Numbered from the stretch's first letter, positions 1 to 9,384 are shown. The stretch is 64,000 bases of DNA from Phycisphaeraceae bacterium (GCA_015200025.1 CP054186.1:2902643-2966642); one strand, 5' to 3'. Numbers and translations: made by a program. Notes: generated by a model not told the origin, from the letters alone.

Positions 1-561
1 TATTGGTGGTTCGATCTCTTCACCGAACCCCGCGTGGCCCTGGTCGGGACGCACGAACGGGCCTCGCCCGTCACCACCTCACGCTTCGGCCTGCCCGTCT
101 ACCCCCTCGACCTGATCGAAGTCCTCGGGATCACCCCGCTCCCTCCGCCGGGCCCGACACCGATCCCCACGACATGGGCCGAGGGCGCCACCGTCGAGTG
201 CCGCGTGCCCACGCGCGGCGGGTGGCGCCGAATCCGCGTCGATCCGGCCTCCTTTGAGCCCGTCTCCATCGCCATCGAGGACGCCTCGGGCCGGCCCCTG
301 GTGTTCGCGAAGCTCTCGAACTACGGCGTGGTCAACGTCATCGACGACCAGGCGGAGCGGCCCCGGGTCGCCACCCGCGTCGAGGTCTCCTTCAGCGCCC
401 CGGGCCGCGGGAGCCTGACCGCGGTCCTGGGCCTCGTGCAGCCCGAGAACCGCGTCATCCGCGGCACGGCGTTCGACCTCGATGAACTCAAACGCCGGTT
501 CACCATCGGGCGCGAGATCTCGCTCGACGCCATCGACGACCCGGAGGGCGGGCTCCCGTGA
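1..561 (+). CDS. hypothetical protein, 3' part (5' end outside window)
   Basis: The reading frame is already open at base 1 (YWWFDLFTEPR...), so the gene begins upstream and only about 186 residues are visible. I do not recognise the family. The visible part is soluble in character, with alternating hydrophobic and charged strands, a proline-rich stretch (PPPGPTPIP) and no membrane segment, consistent with a mainly beta-stranded protein. A periplasmic or LolA-like role is possible but unproven. The stop codon overlaps the GTG start of the next gene (GTGA), so the two are probably co-translated, and that neighbour is an exported membrane protein. The frame is certain; the function is not. Confidence 0.75.
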   Translation, partial: YWWFDLFTEPRVALVGTHERASPVTTSRFGLPVYPLDLIEVLGITPLPPPGPTPIPTTWAEGATVECRVPTRGGWRRIRVDPASFEPVSIAIEDASGRPLVFAKLSNYGVVNVIDDQAERPRVATRVEVSFSAPGRGSLTAVLGLVQPENRVIRGTAFDLDELKRRFTIGREISLDAIDDPEGGLP

Positions 562-2267
562 GCGCGCGCCAGGCCCGGAGGCTCCTCGTCCTCGCGTGGG
601 CGGTGATGCTCACCCTCGCCGGGATCGCCCGGGCCCAGTTCATCCCGGGCGTGGGCGACGCCGACGAAACGCCGGGCTCGGGCACGACCTCGGGCCTCTT
701 TGATTCCCACGGGTGGGCCGTGCTCCCCCACACCGTGACGGGCGACGCGCCCCCGGCGTGGCGTGTCGTCCACCTCCCGCCCCGGCGCCTCGCGAGGCTC
801 ACCGACGGGAAGGCCCACGGCGCCCCCGACGGGACCACGCGACCCCTCCGTTTCGCCACGCTCCCGCGCGAGCCGATCGCACTCGCCGCGTCCGGGGGAC
901 GCCTCGCGCTGGTCTTCCCGCCCCGCGAAGAGGGCGGCGGGAGGCCCGTGATCACCGTCTCGGCACGCCCCTCCGGCGTCGCCGACCTCTGGCGCGACGA
1001 ACCGTCACAGGGGTTCCTGCTCGAACCCGAACTCCCACCCGAGGGCGAACTGATCGGGTTCGCCGCGGACCAGCGGGGCCTCGCCGCGTTGTTCCGTGAG
1101 CCGTCGGACGATCCCGACGAACCCCGGTACACCCTCCGCACGCTGCACGGGGCCCGATGGACGAGCGAGGAGATCCGCCCGCCGCCCATGCTCGCGGAGA
1201 TCGTGCGCGTCACGCTGGCCGGCTCGCCGTCGGGGGTCATGCTCGTCACCCTCGACGCGGAAGGATGGGCCGCTCTGGGCGAGGCCGCCCCGACCGCCGC
1301 CGCGTCGAGCGATCCCGACGGTCGGATCGTCCCCGCGGCCCGCCGCGTCCGCCTGTTCGAGAGCCCCGCGGAGGCGCGCCGGGCCTCGAACGCCCGTCTC
1401 TTTACGGCCGGCGATGACCTCTTCGCCGCGTCCGCCGAACGCGGGCGGGTCGTGGTGGTCCGGGCCGGGGAGGAGTCTCCCGTGACGGTGTGGACGTTCG
1501 ACGCGCCCGCCGACGGCGTGGTCTCGCTGATCCCCTCCCCCGGCACGGGGCGTGCGGTCCTGATCGCCGCGAGCCCGCCCACGTCGGGCGAGGGCGCGTC
1601 GGGTTCGGAGCCCGCAGAGACCGGGTCGGTGCGCCGGGGGTGGCCCATCCGCGTGGTCGAACGGTCCTTGTGGACGGGGCAGGTGTTTTACGACGGTCCC
1701 CCGGTGGGCCCGGGGCTCATCTCGCCCCACGACGTCAGGCTCCTCCTCGCCGGGCTGTTGGGGCTGGCGGCGGTGGTGCTGGTGTTCGTGCTGCGCACCG
1801 AGGGCAAAGGGGCCGAGTTCTCGCTCCCCGAGGGGCTGGCGATGGCCGAACCGGGGCGTCGTCTGATCGCCTCGCTGATCGACACCCTCCTCGCGCTGAT
1901 CATCGCGCTGCGGTTCTGGGGCCTCTCGCCGGGGTCCATCTTTGAGCCCGACGTGTGGTCCTCCGCGGTCGGGGTGTGGGTCGTGATGACGCTGCTGGGG
2001 GTTGGGCTGGGCGTCGGGACGCTGATGGAGGGGCTCCTGGGTCGGACGGTCGGGAAAATGCTGACCGGGTGCGAGGTGGTTCGGGTCGAGGGCGACGAGG
2101 CCGTCACGCCCGGGTTGTGGCGAGCCCTGGTCCGCAACGTGGTGAAGTGGACACTCCCGCCCGTGGGGATGCTCGCGTTCCTGGATCCCTCCGGGCGTCA
2201 CCGCGGCGAGACCCTGACCGGGACCGGCGTGGTCGTACGCCCCGAGCCCGACGGCGAGCCCGAATAA
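558..2267 (+). CDS. RDD-family membrane protein with large extracytoplasmic N-terminal region
   Basis: 569 residues. The N-terminus is a clear signal peptide (RRLLVLAWAVMLTLAGIARA). Residues about 25-385 form a Gly/Pro-rich, beta-strand-rich extracytoplasmic region of unknown fold. A transmembrane helix follows at about 390-410, and a C-terminal RDD domain at about 425-560 (EPGRRLIASLIDTLL, then GRTVGKMLTGCEVV). RDD domains occur in membrane proteins linked to transport or ion exchange, but this architecture has no defined substrate that I know of. The GTG start overlaps the preceding stop codon. It lies upstream of the TPR and flagellar genes, and any link to motility is only inferred from position. 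Confidence 0.75.
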   Translation: MSARQARRLLVLAWAVMLTLAGIARAQFIPGVGDADETPGSGTTSGLFDSHGWAVLPHTVTGDAPPAWRVVHLPPRRLARLTDGKAHGAPDGTTRPLRFATLPREPIALAASGGRLALVFPPREEGGGRPVITVSARPSGVADLWRDEPSQGFLLEPELPPEGELIGFAADQRGLAALFREPSDDPDEPRYTLRTLHGARWTSEEIRPPPMLAEIVRVTLAGSPSGVMLVTLDAEGWAALGEAAPTAAASSDPDGRIVPAARRVRLFESPAEARRASNARLFTAGDDLFAASAERGRVVVVRAGEESPVTVWTFDAPADGVVSLIPSPGTGRAVLIAASPPTSGEGASGSEPAETGSVRRGWPIRVVERSLWTGQVFYDGPPVGPGLISPHDVRLLLAGLLGLAAVVLVFVLRTEGKGAEFSLPEGLAMAEPGRRLIASLIDTLLALIIALRFWGLSPGSIFEPDVWSSAVGVWVVMTLLGVGLGVGTLMEGLLGRTVGKMLTGCEVVRVEGDEAVTPGLWRALVRNVVKWTLPPVGMLAFLDPSGRHRGETLTGTGVVVRPEPDGEPE

Positions 2268-2449
2268 CCCGCGACGGGCCCCGGGATCGGCCCTCACGCC
2301 GCCGCGGCGGGGTGCGCGGGCGTGCAACGGGCGATAACTCGGCGGGACTCGCCCGTGAAAGCGGACGCGCAAGGGGTGCGTCGTCCTCAAAGGGATCGGC
2401 AATCCTTGCCCGATGAGCACCCCGCCGGGGAACGCCGGCGAGGAGCCCC

Positions 2450-4939
2450 GTGCAACCGCCCGCCGACGCCATCACGCCCAGCACGCCCGAACACGCCGTC
2501 GCGGCCACCCCCGCGCGCTCGCCGTGGCGTGAGGTGTGGCAGGTCCCGGTGATGGCGGCGGGGCTCGTGCTGCTGATCTCGGGCGGGTACTCGCTCGTCG
2601 GCTCGAACCCCGACCCGGATTTCGACGGGTTCCTGCTCCGCGGCGAGCGGCTCATCCTCTCGGGCGCGAACACCGAGGCCATCGGCGTGCTCAACACCGA
2701 GGTCTACCCCTACCTCGCCACGGCGAAGGTGAGCGACGAGCAGCGGGCGAGGTTCCACACCCTGATCGCCCGGGCCATCGCCCGAGGGCAGGCGGACCTG
2801 GGGATCAACCGCGAGGACAACAACAAGAACATCGTCGCGTCGTACCTCGAGGCCGAGGCCTACGGGGCGAGGCTCGAACCCGAAGACCTCTCGACCCTGG
2901 CGATGACCTATGTGGCGATGGACGACCTGGACCGGGCCAAGGCGCGGGCGGACCGATTGCCCGCCCCGGAGCGGGCCCGGCGGATGCAGATCGTCCGAGG
3001 GATCGTCGACCGGGCGCTGCGCCCCGGCTCGGGGCGCGACCTGATGGCCCTGACGCTCCTGACCGAGATGCTCACCGACCCGTCGCTGGACCAGGACACG
3101 CGGGCCTGGGCGCTGGGCCGTCACGCGGAACTGCAGATCGGGCGAGGCTACGCGGAAGAGGCCATCGGGCGACTCCTGCGCGAGATGCCCCTGCTCGACC
3201 GCGCGGACAAGGGCTCGCTCGCGAATCTGCACCTGCTGCTGGGCGAGGCCTACACCAAGACCGGGCCGCTCGCCGAGGCCCAGCGACAGCTCGACCACGC
3301 CTCGGCGCTGCTCGAAGAACACGACCCCGCCGGCGCCCGTCTCCGGCTCGCGCACGGGCTGGTCGCCGCGATGGGCGGCGACCACGAGACCGCCCGCGCC
3401 CGGTTCGAGTCCGTCCTCGAGTTCACCGACGACGATCGCTACGCGACCCCCGCGGTCCTGGGCATCGCCGAGACCGCCGCCGCGATGGGTGACTACGACG
3501 CGTCCCTCGACGCGTTCACCCGGCTGGCCGACCGGCTCGCGCACCCCGGGGCGCACGGTGGGGTCGACGCGGCACGGGCCGTCGCCAGCATGACCGATCG
3601 GGCCGACGAACGGTTCGGCGTCAAGGACGACCGCGGCGCGCTGGCGCTGGTGAACCTGGCCGAGCGGGTCCTCCCGGGCGGGTCGACCCCCGCCCCGACG
3701 CTCCGGCGCCTGGCCGAGTGCCACCGCCGCCTCGGCGACGCGATCCTCACCCCGATCCTTTCGGGACGCGACGGCGTCCTCGCGCTGGTGGACCTGGACC
3801 CCTCGACCCGGGCGCAGGTCAAGACACACCTGACGGCCTCGGGGGTCTACTTCCGGCGCCTGGCCGACAAAGTCGCGATGAGCGACCCGGCCGCCTGGGC
3901 CGAGGCGACGTGGAGCGCGGGCGAAGCCTTCGACCGCAGCGGCGAGCAGGAGCAGGCCGTCGCGTCGTTCCTCTTGTACCTCACCGAACGCCCGGGCGAT
4001 CCGCGTCAGGCCGAGGCCCGCTTCCGGCTCGCGCAGGCGTACCAGGCGCGAGGCGATTTCGGGACCGCGTCCAAGCACTACGCGACGCTCATCCTCGGGC
4101 GTCAGGAAGACCTCGGCGCCGGGCCCTGGGCCGACCTGAGCGAGGTCCCCCTCGCCCAGTGCATGCTCCTGGACCACGACGCCGACAACGACGCCGAGGC
4201 CGAACGCCGGCTGACCCGCGTGGCGGCGGGCTCGCTCGGCGGTCCCGACACCCCGGCCTTCCGCGACGCGGTCTTCGAGCTCGGCTCGCTCTACTACCGC
4301 CAGGGCAACACCGGCCGGGCCATCGAGCGCCTCGACGAGTTCATCTCGCGTTACCCGGGCGACCCCCGCGTCCTGGCCGCCTTGTTCCAGCACGCCGACG
4401 CCATGCGCGTCTCGGCCTCGGAGATCAAGCGGGCCCTCGCGTCCGAGGCGATGCCCGCCTCGCAGCGCCTCCTGCTCCAGCAGACGCGCGAGCAGCGTCT
4501 CCGCGGGTCGATCGGCGTCTTCGAGCGCGTCCGCCGAGAACTCGAGGGCAAGGACGCCCAACGCCGGACCGCGATCGAAGACCTCTACCTCCGCAACGCC
4601 TCGTTCTACCTGGGCGAGTGCGCCTTCGAGCTGGGCGACTGGGACGCCGCGGTGACCTACTACGCCGCCGCCCGAGACCGCTACGCCAACGACCCCGCCT
4701 CGCTGGTCGCGATGACGCAGATCGTCACCTGCCACCTCCGGCAGGGCGACCCGCGCCGCGCCCGCGCCGCCAACGAGCGGGCCAAGCGTTTTTACGCCTC
4801 CATGCCAGCCGCCGTCTGGGACGACCCCAACCTGCCCATGACCCGCGAGGACTGGGAGCGGTGGCTCGCCGCCACCTCGGAACTCTGGTCGGACGAACGC
4901 CAGCGCGCCGGCGCCGACGACGGGGGCGACGCACGATGA
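2450..4939 (+). CDS. membrane-anchored tetratricopeptide-repeat protein
   Basis: 829 residues. GTG start with GAGGAG about 6 bases upstream. One transmembrane segment near residues 30-50 (VPVMAAGLVLLISGGYSLVG) is followed by a long alpha-helical region with many A/L/Y-spaced TPR-like units, for example HLLLGEAYTKTGPLAEAQRQ, FRLAQAYQARGDFGTASKHY and ELGSLYYRQGNTGRAIERLD. Such proteins act as assembly or protein-interaction scaffolds, here probably outside the cytoplasm after the single anchor. It sits 16 bases before the FlgN-like gene and could be transcribed with the flagellar genes; a flagellar role is inference. The 182-base gap before it holds no recognisable gene. Confidence 0.75.
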   Translation: MQPPADAITPSTPEHAVAATPARSPWREVWQVPVMAAGLVLLISGGYSLVGSNPDPDFDGFLLRGERLILSGANTEAIGVLNTEVYPYLATAKVSDEQRARFHTLIARAIARGQADLGINREDNNKNIVASYLEAEAYGARLEPEDLSTLAMTYVAMDDLDRAKARADRLPAPERARRMQIVRGIVDRALRPGSGRDLMALTLLTEMLTDPSLDQDTRAWALGRHAELQIGRGYAEEAIGRLLREMPLLDRADKGSLANLHLLLGEAYTKTGPLAEAQRQLDHASALLEEHDPAGARLRLAHGLVAAMGGDHETARARFESVLEFTDDDRYATPAVLGIAETAAAMGDYDASLDAFTRLADRLAHPGAHGGVDAARAVASMTDRADERFGVKDDRGALALVNLAERVLPGGSTPAPTLRRLAECHRRLGDAILTPILSGRDGVLALVDLDPSTRAQVKTHLTASGVYFRRLADKVAMSDPAAWAEATWSAGEAFDRSGEQEQAVASFLLYLTERPGDPRQAEARFRLAQAYQARGDFGTASKHYATLILGRQEDLGAGPWADLSEVPLAQCMLLDHDADNDAEAERRLTRVAAGSLGGPDTPAFRDAVFELGSLYYRQGNTGRAIERLDEFISRYPGDPRVLAALFQHADAMRVSASEIKRALASEAMPASQRLLLQQTREQRLRGSIGVFERVRRELEGKDAQRRTAIEDLYLRNASFYLGECAFELGDWDAAVTYYAAARDRYANDPASLVAMTQIVTCHLRQGDPRRARAANERAKRFYASMPAAVWDDPNLPMTREDWERWLAATSELWSDERQRAGADDGGDAR

Positions 4940-4955
4940 AGGGACAGCACCACCC

Positions 4956-5438
4956 ATGACCGAGCGGACCATCACCCACAACCCCACCGAACTCGACGTG
5001 CTCCTCGCGCTGCTCGACCGCCAGGCCGCGGCGTACCGGACCCTCGCGACGCTCAGCGCCGAACTCGCCTCCGCGGCCACCTCCGGCGACGGGGAACGCG
5101 TCGACGACCTCCTCGCCCGCCGGGGGCCCGTCGTCGCGCGGCTGGTCGAGGGCGCCCGCGTCATCGACCTCTCCCGCGAGGACCTCGCCCGGGCCCAGGC
5201 CTCGGGCGACGCGGGCGTCCGGGCGGCGGTCACCGCCCGCCTCGACGAGATCCGCGAGTGCGCGGGACGCATCGCGGGCGACGACCGCGAGGCGCTCGAC
5301 CACCTCCGCGGGCGACGCGACGAGACCAAAGAACAACTCCACAGCCTCCGCCGCGGCGGGCAGGCCTCCGAGGCGTACCGACCCGCCGGATCGTCCTCCT
5401 CGCCCGACGGACCCTCGTTCCAGGACCGCCGCGGATGA
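4956..5438 (+). CDS. FlgN-like flagellar chaperone (putative)
   Basis: 160 residues, mostly alpha-helical and rich in Ala, Arg, Asp and Glu: an N-terminal helix with LDVLLALLDRQAAAYRTL, two further amphipathic helices, and a disordered Ser/Pro tail. The length, the all-helical profile and the place directly before flagellar regulators match FlgN-type export chaperones, which escort hook-associated proteins to the export ATPase. Sequence conservation in that family is weak, so the call rests on context. The last codons overlap the ATG of the sensor kinase (ATGA), indicating translational coupling. Confidence 0.5.
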   Translation: MTERTITHNPTELDVLLALLDRQAAAYRTLATLSAELASAATSGDGERVDDLLARRGPVVARLVEGARVIDLSREDLARAQASGDAGVRAAVTARLDEIRECAGRIAGDDREALDHLRGRRDETKEQLHSLRRGGQASEAYRPAGSSSSPDGPSFQDRRG

Positions 5439-6421
5439 ACACCACGACCGCCACCATGCCGGCCCCAGCGCCCACCCCCGACGCCGCCCCGCCGGCCCCG
5501 GGGCACCTCGCGCCCGACGACCTGGCCCACCTGCTCTCGGTCTTCAACGAGACCACCGGAAAGCTCCAGCGGACGCACGACCACCTGGTCCGCGAGGTGG
5601 CTCGCCTCACCCGTGATCTGGGCGAGGCCAACGAACAGCTCGAACGCTCGCGACGGCTCGCCGCCCTGGGCGAGATGGCCGCGGGCATCGCCCACGAGGT
5701 CCGCAACCCCCTGGGCGGGGTCCGCCTCTACGCCCGGATGCTCGAGCACGACCTCGCCGATCGCCCGGGGATGCGCGACCTGGCCTCGAAGATCGCCTCG
5801 GGCGCCGGCGCCATCGACCGCATCGTCGGCGACGTCCTGACCTTCGCCCGCGAGATCAAGCCCCGGCGTGAACGCCTCGACGCCGACGCGCTCTTCGACG
5901 CGGCCCTGGAGTCTTGCCGGCACGACGGCGTCCCCGGGTGGCGCGACGCGGCCGTCCTCCGCGACGACGCGGGCGTCGCCGTCGACGCCGACCCCTCGCT
6001 GATGACCCAGGCCCTCGCCAACATCATCCGAAACGCCTTCGAGGTCATGCACGACCACGGGCGTTCCGGGCGTGGGGCCCGGCTCGTGCTCTCCGCGCGC
6101 CGCGGGCGCGGCGGGGGGGCCGAACTCTCCGTCGCCGACCACGGCCCGGGCGTCCCGCCCGGGGTCCTCGAACGCGTCTTCAACCCCTTCTTCACGACCC
6201 GCGCCGCCGGCACGGGCCTGGGGCTCTCGATCGTCCACCGCATCGTCGAGGCTCACGGCGGGCGCATCAACGTCCGCAACAACCCCCCCGCCCCGGACGG
6301 CCCGGGCGGCGCGACGTTCACCCTGTTCATCCCCGACGCGTCGTCGCCCGCCCAGGACGGGCCGGCACGGGGCGTCGTCACCACGGTCCGAACCCACGCA
6401 CCCCGCACGGAGGCCGCATGA
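5435..6421 (+). CDS. sensor histidine kinase of the flagellar FlrB/FleS type
   Basis: 328 residues. A short N-terminal coiled-coil region (about 30-75) is followed by a dimerisation/phosphoacceptor domain with the H-box AAGIAHEVRNPLGGVRLY (His87) and a HATPase domain with N-box QALANIIRNAFEVM, G1 box ADHGPGVP, F box NPFFTTRA and G2 box GTGLGLSIV. No transmembrane segment is seen, so it is cytoplasmic, as in FlrB/FleS/AtoS-like kinases controlling flagellar sigma-54 activators. The start is the ATG overlapping the FlgN-like stop; upstream in-frame codons would add an Arg/Pro-rich artefact. The stop overlaps the ATG of its cognate response regulator. Confidence 0.88.
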   Translation: MNTTTATMPAPAPTPDAAPPAPGHLAPDDLAHLLSVFNETTGKLQRTHDHLVREVARLTRDLGEANEQLERSRRLAALGEMAAGIAHEVRNPLGGVRLYARMLEHDLADRPGMRDLASKIASGAGAIDRIVGDVLTFAREIKPRRERLDADALFDAALESCRHDGVPGWRDAAVLRDDAGVAVDADPSLMTQALANIIRNAFEVMHDHGRSGRGARLVLSARRGRGGGAELSVADHGPGVPPGVLERVFNPFFTTRAAGTGLGLSIVHRIVEAHGGRINVRNNPPAPDGPGGATFTLFIPDASSPAQDGPARGVVTTVRTHAPRTEAA

Positions 6422-7896
6422 GCACGAATATTCTGGTTGTTGACGACAAGGAACTGATGCGCGACGGGGTCTGCGAGACGCTCCGCCGGGCCGGGTTCGA
6501 GGTCCACGCCGCGGGCGACGGACGCGAGGCCCTCGCCGCCATCGCACGCCGCCGGCCCGACGTGGTCGTCACCGACATGCGCATGCCCGGGATGGGCGGG
6601 GTCGAACTGCTCGCCGAGGTCCGGCGGCTGGACGAAGACCTCCCGGTCCTGGTCATGACGGCCTTCGCCACGATCGACACCGCCGTCGCCGCCATGAGGC
6701 AGGGGGCGTTCGATTACCTGACCAAACCCTTCGAGGGCGACGAGCTGATCATCGCCGTCAAGAGGGCCGTCGAGCACCGGCGCGTCGTGCGTGAGAACCA
6801 GGTCCTCCGGGCCCAGGCCGCGCCCGAGCCGGGGCCCGCCGCCGGGGGCGAGCGCCCCGGGCTGGACCGACTGGTCGGGGATTCGCCCGCGATGACCTCG
6901 CTCAAGGCGCAGCTGAGCGACGTGGCCAAGAGCCAGGGCACGGTCCTGATCACCGGGGAGAGCGGCGCGGGCAAAGAGGTGATCGCGCGGGCGATCCACG
7001 AGACCGGGGCCAGGGCCTCGGGCCCGTTCCTCGCCGTCAACTGCGCCGCCCTCTCCGAGAGCATCCTCGAGAGCGAACTCTTCGGGCACGAGCGGGGCGC
7101 CTTCACCGGGGCCGACAAGCTCCGCAAGGGCCGCTTCGAGCTGGCCGACGGGGGCACGCTGTTGCTCGACGAGGTCTCCGAGGTCAGCCCCAAGGTGCAG
7201 GCCAAGCTCCTCCGCGTACTCCAGGAGCGGACCTTCGAGCGGGTGGGGTCGAGCGTGTCGATCGGGGTCGACGTGCGCGTGATCGCCACGAGCAACCGGG
7301 ACCTCCCCGCCGCCGTCGCCCGGGGCGAGTTCAGGCAGGACCTCTACTACCGGCTCAGCGTCCTGCCCATCAACGCCCCGCCCCTGCGCGAGAGGCCCGG
7401 CGACGTCCACGCCCTCGCCCGCCACTTCATCGACATGATCTGCCGGCGCGAGGGGCGCCCGGCCGCGTCGCTCGAGCCCGACGCGATCGACCTCCTCACC
7501 CGCTACGAATGGCCCGGGAACGTGCGCGAACTCCAGAACATCTGCGAGCGGGCCGTCGTCCTGGGCAAGGGCGCCGTCACCGCCGACCTGATCGGACCCT
7601 GGCTCCGCGGGCAGCCCGCCGCGGGCGGGTCGGCCTCGGTCGCCGGCGCCCTCGCCGACGCGGCCCCATCGCCCGTCGCCAACGGCGTCCACCACGGGAT
7701 CGTCGAGCCCAAGGCCCAGTCCGCCCAGAGCCCCCGGACGCTCGAAGACGTCGAGCGCGAGGCCATCGTCGCGACCCTCCAACGCTTCGGGGGGCACCGC
7801 GTCAAGACCGCCCACGCGCTGGGCATCGGCGTGCGCACGCTGGGGCTCAAGCTCAAGAAGTGGAAGGAACTCCACCTCGTCAGCCCGTCGCTCTAG
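6418..7896 (+). CDS. sigma-54-dependent response regulator (FlrC/FleR/FlbD type)
   Basis: 492 residues in three domains. The receiver (1-120) has phosphoacceptor Asp53 (VTDMRMPG), Thr81 and Lys103. The AAA+ sigma-54 interaction domain (about 150-390) has Walker A GESGAGKE (180-187), the sigma-54 contact motif GAFTGA (227-232), Walker B GGTLLLDEV and an arginine-finger region. The C-terminal Fis-type helix-turn-helix carries LEDVEREAIVATLQRF and VKTAHALGIGVRTL. It should be phosphorylated by the kinase encoded just upstream (ATGA overlap) and activate sigma-54 promoters of middle or late flagellar genes. The -24/-12 site before fliE is a plausible target. Confidence 0.92.
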   Translation: MSTNILVVDDKELMRDGVCETLRRAGFEVHAAGDGREALAAIARRRPDVVVTDMRMPGMGGVELLAEVRRLDEDLPVLVMTAFATIDTAVAAMRQGAFDYLTKPFEGDELIIAVKRAVEHRRVVRENQVLRAQAAPEPGPAAGGERPGLDRLVGDSPAMTSLKAQLSDVAKSQGTVLITGESGAGKEVIARAIHETGARASGPFLAVNCAALSESILESELFGHERGAFTGADKLRKGRFELADGGTLLLDEVSEVSPKVQAKLLRVLQERTFERVGSSVSIGVDVRVIATSNRDLPAAVARGEFRQDLYYRLSVLPINAPPLRERPGDVHALARHFIDMICRREGRPAASLEPDAIDLLTRYEWPGNVRELQNICERAVVLGKGAVTADLIGPWLRGQPAAGGSASVAGALADAAPSPVANGVHHGIVEPKAQSAQSPRTLEDVEREAIVATLQRFGGHRVKTAHALGIGVRTLGLKLKKWKELHLVSPSL

Positions 7897-7928
7897 CCCC
7901 GGGCATGCCCCTTGCGGAGGATCCCCGC

Positions 7929-8363
7929 GTGACCATCGCCGGACTGACCAACTCGGGGGCCATCCCCGCCCTGGAGATGCTCGCGAAGTTCGCCGGGCAG
8001 CGCCAGCGACTGCTCGCGCACAACATCGCCAACGTCAGCACGCCCGATTTCGTCCCCCTCGACGTCTCGACCGGCGAGTTCCGCCGGGCCCTGGGCGAGG
8101 CCATCGACAAAAGGCGGGCCTCGGGCGGGCAGGGGGCCCTGGCGGCCCCGTCCACGCGGGAGGTGCGCGTCGGCGCCGACGGACGCGTCGAACTCTCGCC
8201 GCGCACGCCCTCGGGCAACATCCTGTTCCACGACCGCAACAACCGCGACGTGGAGCGGCTTATGCAGGACCAGGCCGAGAACCTCGCGGCGTTCCGCGTG
8301 GCGACCGACCTCCTGCGGACCCGGACGGACCTCCTGCGGTCCGCCCTGGCGCAGCGCGTGTAA
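7929..8363 (+). CDS. flgB: flagellar basal-body rod protein FlgB
   Basis: 144 residues, proximal rod subunit exported by the flagellar type III system. The N-terminal helix contains the rod/hook signature RLLAHNIANVSTPDF, and the C-terminal helix ends with LATDLLRT-like heptads (FRVATDLLRTRTDLLRSALA). I chose GTG at 7929 because GGAGG lies 8 bases upstream (7916-7920); an in-frame ATG at 7905 would add eight residues. It follows the regulator gene by 32 bases and precedes flgC by 13, the usual flgBC-fliE order. A -24/-12-like string overlaps the ATG at 7905 but would give almost no leader. Confidence 0.9.
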   Translation: MTIAGLTNSGAIPALEMLAKFAGQRQRLLAHNIANVSTPDFVPLDVSTGEFRRALGEAIDKRRASGGQGALAAPSTREVRVGADGRVELSPRTPSGNILFHDRNNRDVERLMQDQAENLAAFRVATDLLRTRTDLLRSALAQRV

Positions 8364-8376
8364 CCGGGAGGAGACC

Positions 8377-8793
8377 ATGTACGGCTCGCTCGATATCTCG
8401 GTCTCCGGCATGATCGCCCAGCGGACCCGCCTGGAGGTCATCCAGTCCAACATCGCCAACATGCACGTGCTCGAGGACGCGGAGGGGAACTTCGCGCCGT
8501 ACCTGCGCCGGGCGGCGATGTTCGCGCCGGGCGACCCCGCCGCGAGGACCGACGCCGGTCGGCGGCTGGGGGTCCACGTCGCCGAGATCCAGGCCGACGA
8601 GCGGGCGCTGGTCCGCCGCCACGACCCGTCCAACCCGCACGCGGACCGCGACGGGTACGTGATGGTGCCCGACATCAACCCGGTGGTGGAGAACATCAAC
8701 GCGATGGAGGCGGCCCGGGCGTACGAGGCGAACGTGGCGGCGGCGGAAACCACCAAGGCGATGATGGCGCAGGCCCTGCGCCTGCTGGCGTAA
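8377..8793 (+). CDS. flgC: flagellar basal-body rod protein FlgC
   Basis: 138 residues, normal for the family. N-terminal rod signature MYGSLDISVSGMIAQRTRLE plus NIANMHV; C-terminal part with YVMVPDINPVVENINAMEAA and the terminal helix ANVAAAETTKAMMAQAL. FlgC forms the proximal rod with FlgB. An aggag ribosome-binding site precedes the ATG. The NTNT-type loop after the first helix reads NMHVLEDAEG rather than the usual NANTTRT-like sequence, a lineage-specific variation. Confidence 0.92.
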   Translation: MYGSLDISVSGMIAQRTRLEVIQSNIANMHVLEDAEGNFAPYLRRAAMFAPGDPAARTDAGRRLGVHVAEIQADERALVRRHDPSNPHADRDGYVMVPDINPVVENINAMEAARAYEANVAAAETTKAMMAQALRLLA

Positions 8794-8822
8794 GACGGGC
8801 GGGCGCGGGGCCCGGGCGGGGC

Positions 8823-8836
8823 GGCACGCGGTTTGC
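8823..8836 (+). promoter_or_regulatory. sigma-54 (-24/-12) promoter upstream of fliE
   Basis: The bases GGCACGCGGTTTGC match the sigma-54 consensus (GGCAC, five bases, TTGC) with GG at 8823-8824, GC at 8835-8836 and exactly ten bases between them. It lies in the flgC-fliE gap, 33 bases before the fliE ATG, leaving room for a short leader with a binding site. The cluster encodes its own sigma-54 activator (6418-7896). I did not locate an enhancer site for that activator. Confidence 0.65.
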
Positions 8837-8869
8837 GGCGGATAAGACGAACGACCGAGGACGGACCAC

Positions 8870-9172
8870 ATGAGCGACCCACTGGGACTGATCTCTTCGA
8901 GCACGGCGGCCGCCAGACCCATCGCCGGGGGCGTACGCCCCCAGGCGGGCGGCGCGTCGTTCAAGGACGTGCTGCTCAAGAACATCGAGGAAGTCAACAC
9001 CCTCCAGCAGGACGCGACGAAAGCCATCGAGGACCTGACGGCGGGCCGCCGCGGGGACGTCGAGGGCGTGATCCTGGCGACCTCCAAGGCCGACACGGCG
9101 TTCAAGGCGCTTCAGGCGGTGCGGAACAAGGTGATGGAGGCCTACGACGAGATCAAGCAGATCCGCGTCTGA
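8870..9172 (+). CDS. fliE: flagellar hook-basal body complex protein FliE
   Basis: 100 residues, the junction protein between MS ring and rod. Typical pattern: a variable N-terminus, then ASFKDVLLKNIEEVNTLQQD, a central helix with GRRGDVEGVILATSKAD, and the conserved ending FKALQAVRNKVMEAYDEIKQ. It is the first gene after the sigma-54 promoter at 8823-8836. About 210 bases without a gene follow before fliF. Confidence 0.93.
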   Translation: MSDPLGLISSSTAAARPIAGGVRPQAGGASFKDVLLKNIEEVNTLQQDATKAIEDLTAGRRGDVEGVILATSKADTAFKALQAVRNKVMEAYDEIKQIRV

Positions 9173-9384
9173 GGCGTGGGGCGGGTGAAGGTGGGTGAGA
9201 GGGCGGGGTCCGATATCGGACGAGACGGGCCCTCCGCCGGGCGTGGCGCGCGGGGGCGGCGTCGGGGGGGTCGGGTTTCAAGGCGGCGGGGTGAGGGGTC
9301 CGAATCTGGAGGTCGCGTCCGAGGTCTTCGGGCGCCCTGGGGCGGAGCCCCGGGGATCGTCGGCGGCGGCAGGAGGCCTCGCGC

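Noticed and set aside
7902..7915. sigma-54-like string (GGCATGCCCCTTGC) before flgB
   Set aside because: Spacing fits, but the start point would fall almost on the GTG start and exclude the GGAGG binding site; probably chance.
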